From assembly GCA_027946365.1 (NCBI GenBank), contig JAPEUQ010000001.1:2976001-3040000 (forward strand): a stretch of DNA of 64,000 nt. Direction: 5' to 3'. Position 1 is the stretch's first letter; each line of letters opens with the position of its first letter. The stretch comes from Kalmusia sp. IMI 367209 (Eukaryota; Ascomycota; Dothideomycetes; Pleosporales; Didymosphaeriaceae). Of this stretch, positions 1 to 10,574 are shown piece after piece. A program made the translations under genes and the position numbers. The notes below the pieces were generated by a model, which did not search any database, had not been told where the DNA came from, and worked only from the letters and a program-made list of their open reading frames with translations.

Positions 1-287
1 GAGCAATCCATATACTTTGCCAAAGCGTGATTGGCAAGATGATTGGTTAGGCTTCGCCGGGAGCAGTATGAGCATCAATGGGGGCCACAGAACACCCTCT
101 CACGATCGCATGAAGGTCTGATTGGTCGTCAATTTGCAGCTGAGGAAGGGTCGCTTACGGAAGCAGAAACCGGTGAAGAATGGGGTTTCAGCCGCAGCAA
201 CTTCAACATCTCTCCGCCATCATTTTCAGCATACCAAGTCTTACCTACATATTATCGAACCCACCACAACTTATACTGACCTTAACC

Positions 288-1190
288 ATGAATCTGGCAC
301 CAGGTGTAAGTGATGCTCTGAAGAAGCAGCCACCGACCTACCGCCTAGCGCCGAATTGGACGACGCGTCCTTTTCCTGACGGGCCTTACGAGCTTGGTAC
401 ATTGGTTGAGGATATCGAAGAATACTATCCCATCAATCAAGGCGCCACAAATCTTGTCCCCATCCCAGATGGACAACGCTACTCAGATTCGAAAGAAGAC
501 ATCAGTGCTAGCGTGAAGACGTCTCGTAGCGGCGAGGCTAGCATCTTTGCCAAGGTCCTCGATCGTAGCATTGGTGGTGATGCAAGCCTAAAGGGCCAAA
601 AGAGTGACGAAGATGTCTTCAAGATTGAGAAGCTGGAGACCGTGTACTTCTTTCCTAATCGTAGCTATATCAACAAGTGCCTCAAGCTTCGAGACGTCAA
701 AGAATATATTGAAACGGGATCATACGAGCACCCCGTGTACCTGATCACAGGGTTGAAGATCGCCTGGGGTGCGACTATATCGACGGAGCGCGACAGGGCT
801 TTTGAGGGCGGCGCGGGAATCAGCGCAACAATTCCCTCGGAAGCCATTGATGTGAATATTGGAACCAAGGCTTCACTTTCTGGAAATTCAGCAATACCGT
901 CTTCGTTTGGAAAAGGGGCAGACTTCATACTCGGAATCCAATTGCAAAAGATTTACCACAAAAAGAAGTTCTGGACGGCAGCAAAGATTGTCGAGGTTGA
1001 GAAGGTGAGAAAAGGCGCTGTGTTGGTGGATAATGATGAATTAAAAGAAGATGAGGACAATGACGATACTGAGGATCAGTTTATATTTGCGGAAATGGAA
1101 GACGGGGAGCAAGTGGGCTTCGTTCCACACATTGGACAGGAGTCAAAGTTTGCGAATGAAACGTGGCTCATCCCCGCAGATATTGCCTAA
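288..1190 (+). CDS. Conserved fungal protein of unknown function (possible pore-forming-type fold)
   Basis: Single-exon reading frame of 300 aa. I start it at the ATG at 288, which follows CTTAACC; the in-frame ATG at 180 would add a 36-residue tail that looks like translated 5'UTR. There is no signal peptide. The middle of the protein (about residues 105-235) alternates short beta-like segments, among them LETVYFFPN, PVYLITGLKIAWGA and ADFILGIQLQKIY, with a Gly/Ala/Ser-rich stretch between them. The C-terminus holds an acidic run (about 255-265) of Glu, Asp and Asn. I recall the 'hydrophobic-ITG-K-A-GA' pattern from fungal hypothetical proteins, but I cannot assign a family with certainty. 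The order of amphipathic strands loosely resembles gasdermin-type pore-forming N-domains; this is an impression only. No catalytic motif is visible. Confidence 0.7.
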   Translation: MNLAPGVSDALKKQPPTYRLAPNWTTRPFPDGPYELGTLVEDIEEYYPINQGATNLVPIPDGQRYSDSKEDISASVKTSRSGEASIFAKVLDRSIGGDASLKGQKSDEDVFKIEKLETVYFFPNRSYINKCLKLRDVKEYIETGSYEHPVYLITGLKIAWGATISTERDRAFEGGAGISATIPSEAIDVNIGTKASLSGNSAIPSSFGKGADFILGIQLQKIYHKKKFWTAAKIVEVEKVRKGAVLVDNDELKEDEDNDDTEDQFIFAEMEDGEQVGFVPHIGQESKFANETWLIPADIA

Positions 1191-1953
1191 GGGGAGCCTA
1201 AGACTCGATGTGTTGGGCGGTTAAGAATGCAACTAGCGCACACCACAATTGATACCTGATAACTTTCTTGATCTTGAGTTAAAATCGTGTCGATAGACTG
1301 TCGGTTGAAAGTATTATGTGAGCGTAAACTGATATACTGTCTGGTTGGAATTGATCGAGTAGCAAAGTAGCAAAATCGTTCATGTTCAGAGAGAAATTGG
1401 TCCACGAATAAATATCCTTGACCACTTGGGAAGTGTATACGGAACAGATCAAAGTAATTCAAATTTGAGAATAGCAGATATCTAAATGATCTGAATTAGG
1501 CTCTTAGAATTGTAAATTAGAAGTACCCAATGGCGGGGACCATATAAAATTCTATGGACGCTGCTGCTTGCTCACGCATGGTATACCTCACGTGGAATCA
1601 TGTAGAAGACAAGAACGGGTCGATGCACATATATTGAAATTCTGTCTGACGAACTCCCTTCAACGCAAAAGCATATACGCTGCACAGACTAGTATGTGAT
1701 CTTGGTGATTTGGATATTCTACCCGAATGGTGTAATTTCGGTATTTGATAGGGCCGTCTCCTTGTTGAATGATTATGAGTAGTTGTCTTTTATCACGGGC
1801 GTGGAGCTTAATCGTTTCACTATGGGTGATCGAAGGCCGTTCCACAGTTATGCCATGCTAAATCTCCAACTCAAACATGCTCCTCTAAGTAATGAAAAGG
1901 CACCGATAGTAAAAGCGCACATTTTCGGCTTGTCATGGGTGATACATTAAAAT
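1191..1953. other. Intergenic, no gene seen
   Basis: AT-rich spacer between the convergent genes at 288-1190 and 1954-3154. Only short open frames without conserved character are present. It presumably contains both 3' ends; I see no repeat or RNA gene. Confidence 0.6.
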
Positions 1954-3154
1954 TTAACCCGATGGCCGCCGTAACTTCAAAATATCTGCGAGCACAACAT
2001 CTCCTTTACCTCCCCAGCCTGCAACACCACTCTTGACTTCTGGCCTTACACTACAATACCAACTCCAAGCTCGCTTATCCAGATCGTCTTTGCTCAGTAT
2101 GTGGTCCCACGACTGACACAATAGATCTAGAGCTCCCAGGAGCATGCCTAAATTGCGTTCTTTTTCCTCAATGGCTTTCTTGCCTGTCGCTGGCTTCGCT
2201 GATGTGCCTGACTTCGCTGATGTGCCTGGCTTTGCACCAAAAGACTTTAGAAGATACGCTTTTGTAGACTCAGGTCGGTAGATTGGAAGGTCGCTCGTAG
2301 AGCCTGGCCGTGCACCAATCGTCACTGGTCCGTTTGACTTCTTCAATGCCTCAAGGTCTACACCCCATAGTGCAGGCTCCTCGGGTGCGACGGTCTCTTG
2401 AGACTCAGCTTGAATAGTTTCTTGAGTCGAAATTAGTTCCTCCTCTTTGAACTCTGGCTCCTCTTTCCACGTATATCCCCATCTCTTCATGACCCTGATT
2501 TGCCGATTCAAAACGGTTATAAGAGGTTGTCCCTCGCCCCAGCCTTCTTCTTCTGCCGACTGACCTTTTTGAATGCCGAGGTACTTTGCTTTTGATTGGC
2601 TGTTGGCGCTACACACGGCCTGCGCGAGGCTGAGGCGGCTGGAGAGAGGTTGCTCGGGCATAGTGTATTTGAGCACGGTTACGGCGAAAGCGATCACGAG
2701 GGGTGCGCGATTGGTAAAGACAATCGCTTCTTTTAGCTTATCCTCGTCCAGATCTATCTCAGGTAATGCTAATGAAGCTTCAAAAGAAGCTGGGTCCATT
2801 GGCGCCCTTAAATTTGACTTGACTCTCTTTACTGGCGTGGGCGGGATCGTGGACGTCGATGTAGTGGAGAGGTCACTATTTGTGCGCTTCTTCGACACGC
2901 GTTTCGCGGCATTGAGTACTTGTCTCGCGAGTTTATCATCTCCAAGGACCTTTTGGAGATTGTCTATCTCGGCTTTCGCGATGTCATTTGGTCTAGACGC
3001 GTTAGCGACGCGGTTGCGCGAGAATGACCCCTGCTCACGTGATGAGCTTTGCGCCCTGGAAATCCTTGACCTTGCCCATCGCTTGGGAGAGTGGAATTTT
3101 CGCATCTTGGGAGAGAAAGCGCAAGAGCATCTGTAGATCTTGTGTGGTCGCCAT
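1954..3154 (-). CDS. Conserved ascomycete protein, probably nuclear, function unknown (2 exons)
   Basis: Two exons, 3154-3039 and 2992-1954, separated by a 46-nt intron (2993-3038; GTGAGC donor, GCTAAC branch, CTAG acceptor), giving 384 aa. Splicing is needed because the correct N-terminus (MATTQDLQMLLRFLSQ...) lies in a different frame from the bulk of the protein. The N-terminal 85 residues look helical and end in a lysine-rich segment (AKRVSKKR) resembling a nuclear-localisation signal. A central hydrophobic block (NRAPLVIAFAVTVLKYTMP) is followed by GWGEGQPLI and a WGYTWK motif. The C-terminus ends in WGGKGDVVLADILKLRR. Near the codons for GTSAK there is a short tandem duplication. Homologues in other fungi may carry an IMPACT-like label, but I do not see that signature. 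The head faces the SR140-like gene, so the two share a 242-bp divergent promoter. Confidence 0.8.
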
Positions 3155-3396
3155 TGTCGAATGATCTGAAGTCTCGGAGGGGGGAGCGGGGTTGATATAG
3201 TTCGAGGGTGCTCCGGATCCCTCATGCTCAGGCAGAAGGCGCTAGCGAGGTACTAGCGCGAACTGCACGGACGAAGCTTAAACGTTCTCTGGAGAGAGCT
3301 TCCTAAACGACCAACTCGCCCCACCTCCAGGGTCTTGGGCGCAATTCATTCGTCTTCTTGCGCTCACGATACTGAATCCGCACTTTGGATACTAAC

Positions 3397-5538
3397 ATGG
3401 CGTTCAGAATTTCTCTGAACAAGGCGGGCAAGGCCGCGCAATTGGGGTCAAAGGCGAAGGCAGAAGAAGATGCGAAAGCGCGTGAGGAAAAGAATGCGCT
3501 AGACAGGGTCATGGCAGATTTCATGGAAGAGCACGGCGACGAGAAGGGTGTGCTCGGAGAGACAGGGAAGGATCACGATGCCGAACACAGTGTATTTGTG
3601 CCAACAGGCTCAAAGCGACACTTCACAGGCAGGCCGCGCTCCATGAAGAGCGGACCCGGGACACTCGACTCGGAGCCTGGTCCCGCATTTTCGCGGCCGG
3701 GTGCTCCAGGAGGGCTTGTCGGAGCACCTCACTCTAGGTTTAGAGGTCCTGCTGCTGGAGGACTGGCTGCATTGGATGAGGATCGAGGGAACGAGAATGT
3801 GTACACCACGGTGGTAGCGAAGGCTTCGAACCTCCCACCTGCAATACTTCCTAGTCGCGTAGAAGATCTCTTTTCAGAGTTTCCGTCACTCAAAGTCGTA
3901 AAGGTTGAGAGGATACCGCCGTCGCGTCCGTCCAGCCCATCGCAAAGAACCCGACCGTCCGCCTCGATGAAAGTCATCTTCGACAAAGATGCCAACGCGC
4001 GCGATCTCGACGATGCGATGAACAAGATGAACGACAAGAAATATTTGGGAAAAGGATACTATCTCCATTTAGATCGCTATTTGGGTGGCCGAAGTGTGAG
4101 CACAAAGCAGCACGAGGAGCCGTTTGGAGCGACGTTGCATGATGTGGAGGTGGCCATGGGATATGCGCCGCCGCCAGATCTTGGAGGCAACAACCGGGAT
4201 CGAGCACGTGAAGAGGCTATGAACAAGCGGATGATGGTTACAGCCAATGCGCCACCGGATCTCCCAACATTACGACTGATACATCAGACGATCGAGGGCG
4301 TCATCGAGGGCGGTGTGGAGTTCGAGGCTGCACTCATGCAGGACCCACAAGTTCAAGAGGAAGAGCGCTTTGCATGGCTTTTCAACCAGAAGCATCCCCT
4401 AAACAGATACTACCGATGGCGTTTACACGAAATAATAAGCTCAACATCTCGATCTGACGTATTTCAACGTCATCCAGAATGGCGAGGCCCAAAGGAACCT
4501 CTACTGGATGAATACGCAAGCGGTCTCTGGGACCTAAATCACCCCTATGAAGAATCCTCCGACGAAGAGGAGGACGAGAAACCCGCGCGCACCACCCTCC
4601 CCATCGGCGACGACTATCCCGGCCGAGCCCAAACCGGCTACGGTGTCATGGAACCCCGCTCCCGTTCCCTCCTCATCTGGCTCCTCGCGACCCTGCCCCC
4701 CAGTAGCGCGCTCTCCGACGAAATTGCTGCGTTTTCCAATTTCGCAGTCGATCACGTGACCAAGGGCCTCGATGAAGTCGTCTCATTGCTTGTGACCAAT
4801 GTTTTCCAGCCTTTCTTCCTATCAAAAGCGAATCCTAAAAACCAAGGGACAGCGCAGGAAAACGAGGAAGAAATACTCCGCCGCCGTGGCCAGATCCCCC
4901 AGCTCACGACCAACGCGCTGCGCATTATATCTGATGTCGCGCTCACTACGTCCAAGGAAGCAGGCGTATGCTACAAGTATCGCGCAGTTATCGGCTCGCA
5001 GCTCGTCGACCGCGGCGTCTTCGAGTATCTCGAGCGGCTGCCTTCTACACTCTCTATGGGCAGGCTAGCGGAGAATCAGTACAGAGATGACGTGAATGCG
5101 ATATTGAAGGTGTGGATGGACGAACATCTGTTTGAGAAGGGGACGTTGGAAGAGCTCGAGAGGGCGTTTAATGAGAGGAGGAGGGAGAGGGAGCAAGAGG
5201 AGGTGGAGAGACGAGCGGTTGAGAAGCGGAGGGCAAGGAAAGGCGTGGTACAGAAGAAGGCCTCGGGCGCAGAGAGCGGAGAGGATGTTGAGATGGATGA
5301 TGTGAGGGATGTGGGTGGGGTCGACGGGGCGAATGAGGAAGAGGGGACGCCAATGGAGGTTGAGACTGGGACGCTTGCTGAGGCTCCAGCGCCGGAGGCG
5401 GCAAATGAAGATGTATCGAACCAAGATGAGACCAAGCAGAATACAGAGCCGTCAGAGATACCAGGGGAGACAGCTGCGGCACGGGCTCGCCGGCTACGGC
5501 CAAAGGCGGAGGATATGTTTGCTTCCGACGAGGAATAA
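3397..5538 (+). CDS. SR140/U2SURP-like U2 snRNP-associated splicing factor
   Basis: Intronless, 713 aa. The start is the ATG at 3397; the frame is open a few codons further but without an ATG. Domain order matches the U2-snRNP-associated SR140 family. An RRM lies at about residues 130-226 (VYTTVVAKASNLPPAI through YYLHLDRYLGG), a SURP module at about 286-341 (EEERFAWLFNQKHPLNRYYRWRLHEI), and a CTD-interaction-like (CID) helical domain at about 410-575 (SLLIWLLATLPPSSALSDEI onward). The C-terminal 140 residues are charged and coiled-coil-like (RRREREQEEVERR) and end in an acidic region. In other eukaryotes this protein binds the U2 snRNP and acts in 3' splice-site recognition in the nucleus. 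It is divergently oriented to the 1954-3154 gene and convergent with the TRAPPC12-like gene (83-bp gap). Confidence 0.9.
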   Translation: MAFRISLNKAGKAAQLGSKAKAEEDAKAREEKNALDRVMADFMEEHGDEKGVLGETGKDHDAEHSVFVPTGSKRHFTGRPRSMKSGPGTLDSEPGPAFSRPGAPGGLVGAPHSRFRGPAAGGLAALDEDRGNENVYTTVVAKASNLPPAILPSRVEDLFSEFPSLKVVKVERIPPSRPSSPSQRTRPSASMKVIFDKDANARDLDDAMNKMNDKKYLGKGYYLHLDRYLGGRSVSTKQHEEPFGATLHDVEVAMGYAPPPDLGGNNRDRAREEAMNKRMMVTANAPPDLPTLRLIHQTIEGVIEGGVEFEAALMQDPQVQEEERFAWLFNQKHPLNRYYRWRLHEIISSTSRSDVFQRHPEWRGPKEPLLDEYASGLWDLNHPYEESSDEEEDEKPARTTLPIGDDYPGRAQTGYGVMEPRSRSLLIWLLATLPPSSALSDEIAAFSNFAVDHVTKGLDEVVSLLVTNVFQPFFLSKANPKNQGTAQENEEEILRRRGQIPQLTTNALRIISDVALTTSKEAGVCYKYRAVIGSQLVDRGVFEYLERLPSTLSMGRLAENQYRDDVNAILKVWMDEHLFEKGTLEELERAFNERRREREQEEVERRAVEKRRARKGVVQKKASGAESGEDVEMDDVRDVGGVDGANEEEGTPMEVETGTLAEAPAPEAANEDVSNQDETKQNTEPSEIPGETAAARARRLRPKAEDMFASDEE

Positions 5539-5621
5539 CATACGTAGAGTAGTTTCAAGAATCTTATCGATTCTGGCCATGATACCATATTCCACATGAC
5601 ATATCCTCGTTTCTAGCTTTA

Positions 5622-6926
5622 CTACAGCTTGAAGTCTGCGTTGCTCATCTCCCATCCTACACTTCCATCGACTTTCCTCGTCGCCATCTTCCCTGCCAAT
5701 CCTACCTTTCTCTCCCGATTACGCTCTGTACATAACTCGAAAATCGTACTTAGATTAAACACCAAAGAATGGAAAGGCTGACTCTCATCTACCAGACCAA
5801 GAAGCAGGTCCTTGGCTTCAGAAATACGGCCGGTATACAACAAGCTCACAGCCAGATTCTGCGTGACCATAGCATCATCCGGGAATTTCTCATGGAGAGA
5901 TTGGAAGGAAGTTGTTGCTGCAGCATATTCCGAGTCTGCAAGCTGGACAAGGGCTTCCAGGGAGCCATCGATGAGCTCGTCCGGCTGTGCTGATGTAGCG
6001 GAAGACAGACAGCGTCGTGCGGCATCCATATCGCCTACACGGAGCCAGATGAGCGTCTCCATGACCAGAATCTCACGAGATGAGGACTCCGAAGAGAGCG
6101 TCGCAAGATGGCGTCCCGCGCTATCAAGGTCTCCCATTTCGACCAGCACATTGGCAACGCGTATCCCGCAGTCCTGCAAACGCGTCCGCCACAACAACGC
6201 ATCCTCTTCCGAATCTGCTTTCAGTATGTTCTCGCGACACTCCCGAGCGAGCTCGTAGTACCCCATAACCCCCCTTCCTCCATTCCCCATATCCCAGGGC
6301 TGCTAACCGCACAATCAACAGCCGCAGGTCCCACGGTACCAGATGCGCATTTGTCAAGGGATGTCGATAAAACGTGCTATTCAGATCCCCCAGAACCTTT
6401 GCCTCCTGCGCTGCAAGCGCATGCTCCGATATCAGGCATAAACATGCAAGCCTCACATGCAGGAGATGGAACAGGGTATCGAAGTCCGTAGGCGCAGCCG
6501 CGGTGACGATTATGCGCGCCGCGGCAATCGCAGCGAGGCGGTAGTGGCCGGACAGCAGCAACGTGTCGACGGGCGAGGACACGGAGGGGATGTTCGGCGC
6601 GTTGAGGAAGGGCGGGGGCACGTTTGAGGCGGCGAGCACATGGTATGCGGCGGCGTCTTGCAGGAAGGAGAAGTCCTTTGGCGGGAGGTCTGCGGTGACG
6701 GGGCTTTTGATGCCGACGTCGTGGGGAGACCGCGGGGCAGCTTCGTGCCGAGCGGGCGAGCGCACGCGCTCTATCGCGTGTTGAGGGACATTGGGGACTG
6801 GTGGTGCGGTTGCGGCGAGCGGGCTTCATACAGGCGTCAGCATCGCAATCCTACCTCCATCCTGTCGGGGTAAATGGTGGTACATACTCGTCTACAGCGT
6901 CCAGTGGGCCTTTTGTTGAGCGTCGG
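5622..6926 (-). CDS. TRAPPC12-like TPR protein (frame break at 6269-6274, 5' end unresolved)
   Basis: Two overlapping frames on the minus strand together give one TPR-type protein. The upstream frame (about 6810-6275) contains DFSFLQDAAAYHVL, a glycine/leucine turn (LLLSGHYRLAAIAAARII) and VPWDLRLLIVRLAALGYGEW. The downstream frame (about 6270-5622) continues with VMGYYELAREC and helical repeats including GDLDSAGRHLATLSS and GDMDAARRCLSSA, typical of the fungal TRAPP-II/III-associated subunit TRAPPC12. The switch falls in a run of six C on the plus strand (6269-6274). One base fewer would restore continuity, so it is probably an indel. A further N-terminal segment, KGPLDAVDEYVPPFTPT, is readable at about 6855-6910 in a different phase. 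I could not find a normal-sized intron joining it, so the first exon or exons are uncertain. Expected role: vesicle tethering at the Golgi/ER. Confidence 0.75.
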
Positions 6927-6929
6927 GGA

Positions 6930-7447
6930 ATAGCGACTGCGCAGGTTGTATATTAGAAATGCAACGCATAAATGGGTTAGGAGGCAATATACCGCGACGG
7001 CGCTCGTCGGTGCTGGTATGGCGGCTGTGGGTAGACATGCTGGCGTGAATCGACTGAGGTTGGCTAGGGTGGAGATGGCAGCTGTCGCCGAGATCGGAGG
7101 GGCGCGTGTGTGCAGGGGGATGGACACGTCGGTCCGTATGGGAGGGTGGAATACGGCTGAGCTCTGGTTATTTACGGAGATGTGATTGGTTGGCTTGTGA
7201 TGCTTCGGTCGTGTAGAGCGTCTAGTGTGCGTGTGAAATCGCATCGTGGTAGCACGTGAAGGGTAGACAGAGCTGGACATCACAGAAACCTACGGTCTTA
7301 ATACAACTGCAGAAATATGAGTATTGAGAGCAATTATTCGCACAAGTAGCTTCCGTACCATCGCCTGAGATGCTGGTCCCTATGTTCGTCAGCGCACACG
7401 AAGCCCGAGACGCCAAGGGTCGTACGTGTGGGGTAGTAGTCTGAGAG
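6930..7447. other. Intergenic / 5' region of the TRAPPC12-like gene
   Basis: The open frames here have no recognisable protein character. The stretch probably holds the missing 5' exon and promoter of the TRAPPC12-like gene and distal promoter sequence of ILV2. Confidence 0.4.
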
Positions 7448-7534
7448 GAGTCACGGCCAATGACGCCCAGCGCTCGGTCCGCTCTCGGTCGCTCGACACC
7501 ATCGAGACTTTTTAGAGCCCTTGGGCCGTGACTC
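7448..7534. promoter_or_regulatory. Two Gcn4/CPC1-type sites upstream of ILV2
   Basis: GAGTCA at 7448-7453 (TGACTC on the other strand) and TGACTC at 7529-7534 flank a CCAAT box near 7457. They lie 100-190 bp before the ILV2 start codon. TGACTC is the core recognition site of the Gcn4/CPC1 bZIP activators of amino-acid biosynthesis, and ILV2 is a classical target in fungi. This is a sequence match only. Confidence 0.5.
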
Positions 7535-7633
7535 TTTCGAGCTTCCCACACACGAGACCAGTCCTCATTTCTTTTTCCTCCCACTCTCCACTCCCACGAG
7601 GCTTTTAAAGGTCCGCAAGGACGCCCGCGCACC

Positions 7634-9828
7634 ATGCAGCAATCGCGCACAAAAGCCATCCAGGCTCTACGGAGCACACGATGTTTTTCGACCTCCGCTC
7701 CGAGAACCGCCGTATCGCCGTACAGGCAAGCTGCTCAGGTCGCCACCACCAAGGTCGTGACGGAACCGACGAAAAGGCCTCAGAGCACTGCTGCAGCAGC
7801 GAAAGCAGAGGGCAGAGCGCGACCGGCGCCCGCATTTAACAGGGAAGACTACGATGTGCAACCACTGCGGCGGCAGCAGCAAGAGATGGACCACTCGCTG
7901 GTCGGACTCAAGGGCGGCGAGATTTTCCACGAGATGATGCTGCGACACGGCGTCAAGCACATTTGTATGCCAATTTTTCCCTATCGCGACCAATTGACTT
8001 GGTGGCGGTGTGGGATTTGATCGCTAACATGACTCAGTTGGATACCCTGGCGGTGCCATTCTCCCGGTCTTCGACGCCATCTACAACTCGAAGCACTTCG
8101 ACTTCATCCTCCCACGACATGAGCAGGGCGCAGGACACATGGCAGAGGGTTATGCCCGTGCCAGCGGCAAGCCTGGTGTGGTGCTCGTTACCTCTGGCCC
8201 GGGTGCCACCAATGTCGTTACCGCCATGCAGGATGCGCTGATGGACGGCACCCCCATGGTCGTCTTCAGCGGCCAGGTCGTGACAAGCGCGATTGGATCG
8301 GACGCCTTCCAAGAGGCAGACACCGTTGGTATCACGCGACCGTGCACAAAGTGGAATGTCTTGGTCAAGAATATCGCAGAGCTTCCTCGAAGAATCAACG
8401 AGGCTTTCGAGATTGCGACCACAGGCCGACCCGGACCCGTTCTCGTGGACCTGCCCAAAGATGTCACCGGTGGTGTCCTTACACGCCCGATCCCCATGAC
8501 TAGCTCCCTACCTACACACCCCAGCGCTGCCACCCTCGCTGCGCGGGAACTGAGCAAGAAGCAGCTCCAGTCCTCGCTCAAGCGCTCCGCCGACTTGATC
8601 AACATGGCGAAGAAGCCCGTCATCTACGCCGGCCAGGGCATGGTTAGCGTGCCCGACGGCCCCAAGATCTTGAAGGAGCTCGCAGATAAGGCCCAAATCC
8701 CTGTGACGACCACGCTGCAGGGTCTCGGCGCTTTCAATGAGCATGATGAGAAGTCGCTGCACATGTTGGGTATGCACGGCTCAGCGTACGCCAACATGGC
8801 GATGCAAGAGGCCGATCTCATTCTTGCCTTGGGTGCTCGTTTCGATGATCGTGTGACTCTAAGCTTGGGCAAATTCGCTCCCGAGGCGAAGGCTGCCGCG
8901 GCAGAGGGTCGAGGCGGTATCATCCACTTTGAAATCATGCCCAAGAACATCAACAAGGTCGTGCAGGCAACCGAGGCTGTGGAGGGCGATGTTGTGCACA
9001 ACTTGCAACAGCTCGTGCCCATGGTCAACACCGTGAAGGAGAGGCCTGAATGGTTCGCACAGATTAAGGACTGGAAGACCCGCTTCCCTTGGGCGTATGA
9101 GAAGGAGGGCGAGAATGGCTTCATCAAGCCGCAGACTGTGATTGAGAAGCTGTCTCAGCTGACCGAGTCTATCAGAGACAAGACTGTCATAAGTACCGGT
9201 GTAGGACAGCATCAGATGTGGACCGCGCAGCATTTCAGGTGGACGCACCCGCGCACTATGATCACATCTGGTGGGTTGGGCACGATGGGCTACGGTCTGC
9301 CCGCTGCTATCGGCGCCAAGGTTGCAAGGCCTGACGCATTGGTCGTCGACATTGACGGCGACTCGTCCTTCAGCATGACCCTCACCGAGCTGTCTACCGC
9401 AGCTGAGTTCAATATCGGCGTCAAGGTCATCGTTCTGAACAACGAGGAACAGGGTATGGTCACGCAGTGGCAGACTTTGTTCTACGAAGATCGCTTCTCG
9501 CACACGCATCAGCGCAATGCAGATTTCGTGAAGCTTGCCGAAGCGATGTACGTCCAGGCAGACCGCGTCAGCAAGGTCGAGGAGCTGGAGGACAAGATCA
9601 AGTGGCTCCTCAACACTGAGGGACCCGCTCTGCTGGAGGTTGTGACTGACCAGAAGGTACCGGTGCTACCCATGGTTCCTGCGGGCAACGGCCTGCATGA
9701 ATTCTTGGTATATGATGAGAGTAAGTTCTTGCGACTCACCCTACCTTCACGTGAGCATGTTTGCTGACTGTAGTATAGAAGTTGCAAAGGAACGGAGAGC
9801 ACAGACGAAGGCTCGGTCGGGTCGCTAA
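7634..9828 (+). CDS. ILV2: Acetolactate synthase catalytic subunit, mitochondrial (3 exons)
   Basis: Exons 7634-7964, 8038-9720 and 9779-9828 (introns of 73 and 58 nt) give 687 aa, the usual fungal length. ALS condenses two pyruvates, or pyruvate plus 2-ketobutyrate, in the first common step of Val/Leu/Ile synthesis. The N-terminal 60 residues are rich in Arg/Ser/Ala and acid-poor, as expected for a mitochondrial transit peptide. GYPGGAILPVFDAIY, the catalytic-Glu motif PRHEQGAGHMAEGYAR and SGPGATN mark the N-terminal TPP domain. DGDSSFSMT and EEQGMVTQWQ mark the C-terminal TPP/Mg domain, including the conserved Trp of the herbicide site. Intron 1 splits FGYPGG at the expected position. The residue aligned with yeast Pro192 (GQVPTSAIG) is Val here (codon 8280-8282); see findings. 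Confidence 0.95.
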
Positions 9829-10318
9829 GCCGGACCGCTACCACGGTTCATACCTTCGTTTCTACTGTACATTATTAGCACGCTTCGAGGCGTTCTTGCA
9901 CGCTGGGATGATATTTCTTCAAAAGTTCTTCAAGGGAATCTGCGACAAAAGCAGGAATTTAGTCTTTACGGATGAGCATGTATGTGAGTGGGTGTATTTG
10001 CGATACCTTTGCATCTTGCGGGAGTAGGTTATCAATATGACAAATTTTGAAGACTCGTTCTATGGTCAGGACTATGCCGTACCATCCCAACACATCTGTT
10101 CGTACCTGCGGTTTTTGCATTGGTTTACCACAGGTCAACTCATAGTTGGGGAGGTGTGATTCCGTTGCCCAACTGTCGTTTCCAAGTATTTATGAATTGT
10201 CCTTCCCACACTCACATTCTTTTTCCATCCGCTGTACTACGTTCACACAGGCACAACACGCACCCACAGCGTTTACACTGGGCCAGGCAAACACCTACTT
10301 CTCAAACACCCACTCGAT

Positions 10319-10543
10319 ATGAGCGACCAGTCAATAACGTATGTGGACGGGGTCCGCGTCCCCAATCACCTCCACAGCTCAACGCTTATAAAACAATCCA
10401 CTGAATCGGACCTACAAACAACGGCATGTTTCGACGCCGATCTCTCACCACAGAGCTCTACTTCCCTCAGCCTCTCTCAGGAAGACGACGACGAACCCTC
10501 GAAGAGAAGCAACCGCCTTCCGCACTCATCATCATCCTTGAGC

Positions 10544-10574
<31 letters not shown>

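Noticed and set aside
2573..3136. 187-codon plus-strand frame opposite the 1954-3154 gene
   Set aside because: Antisense shadow; the minus strand has a spliced, conserved-looking protein with good splice signals.
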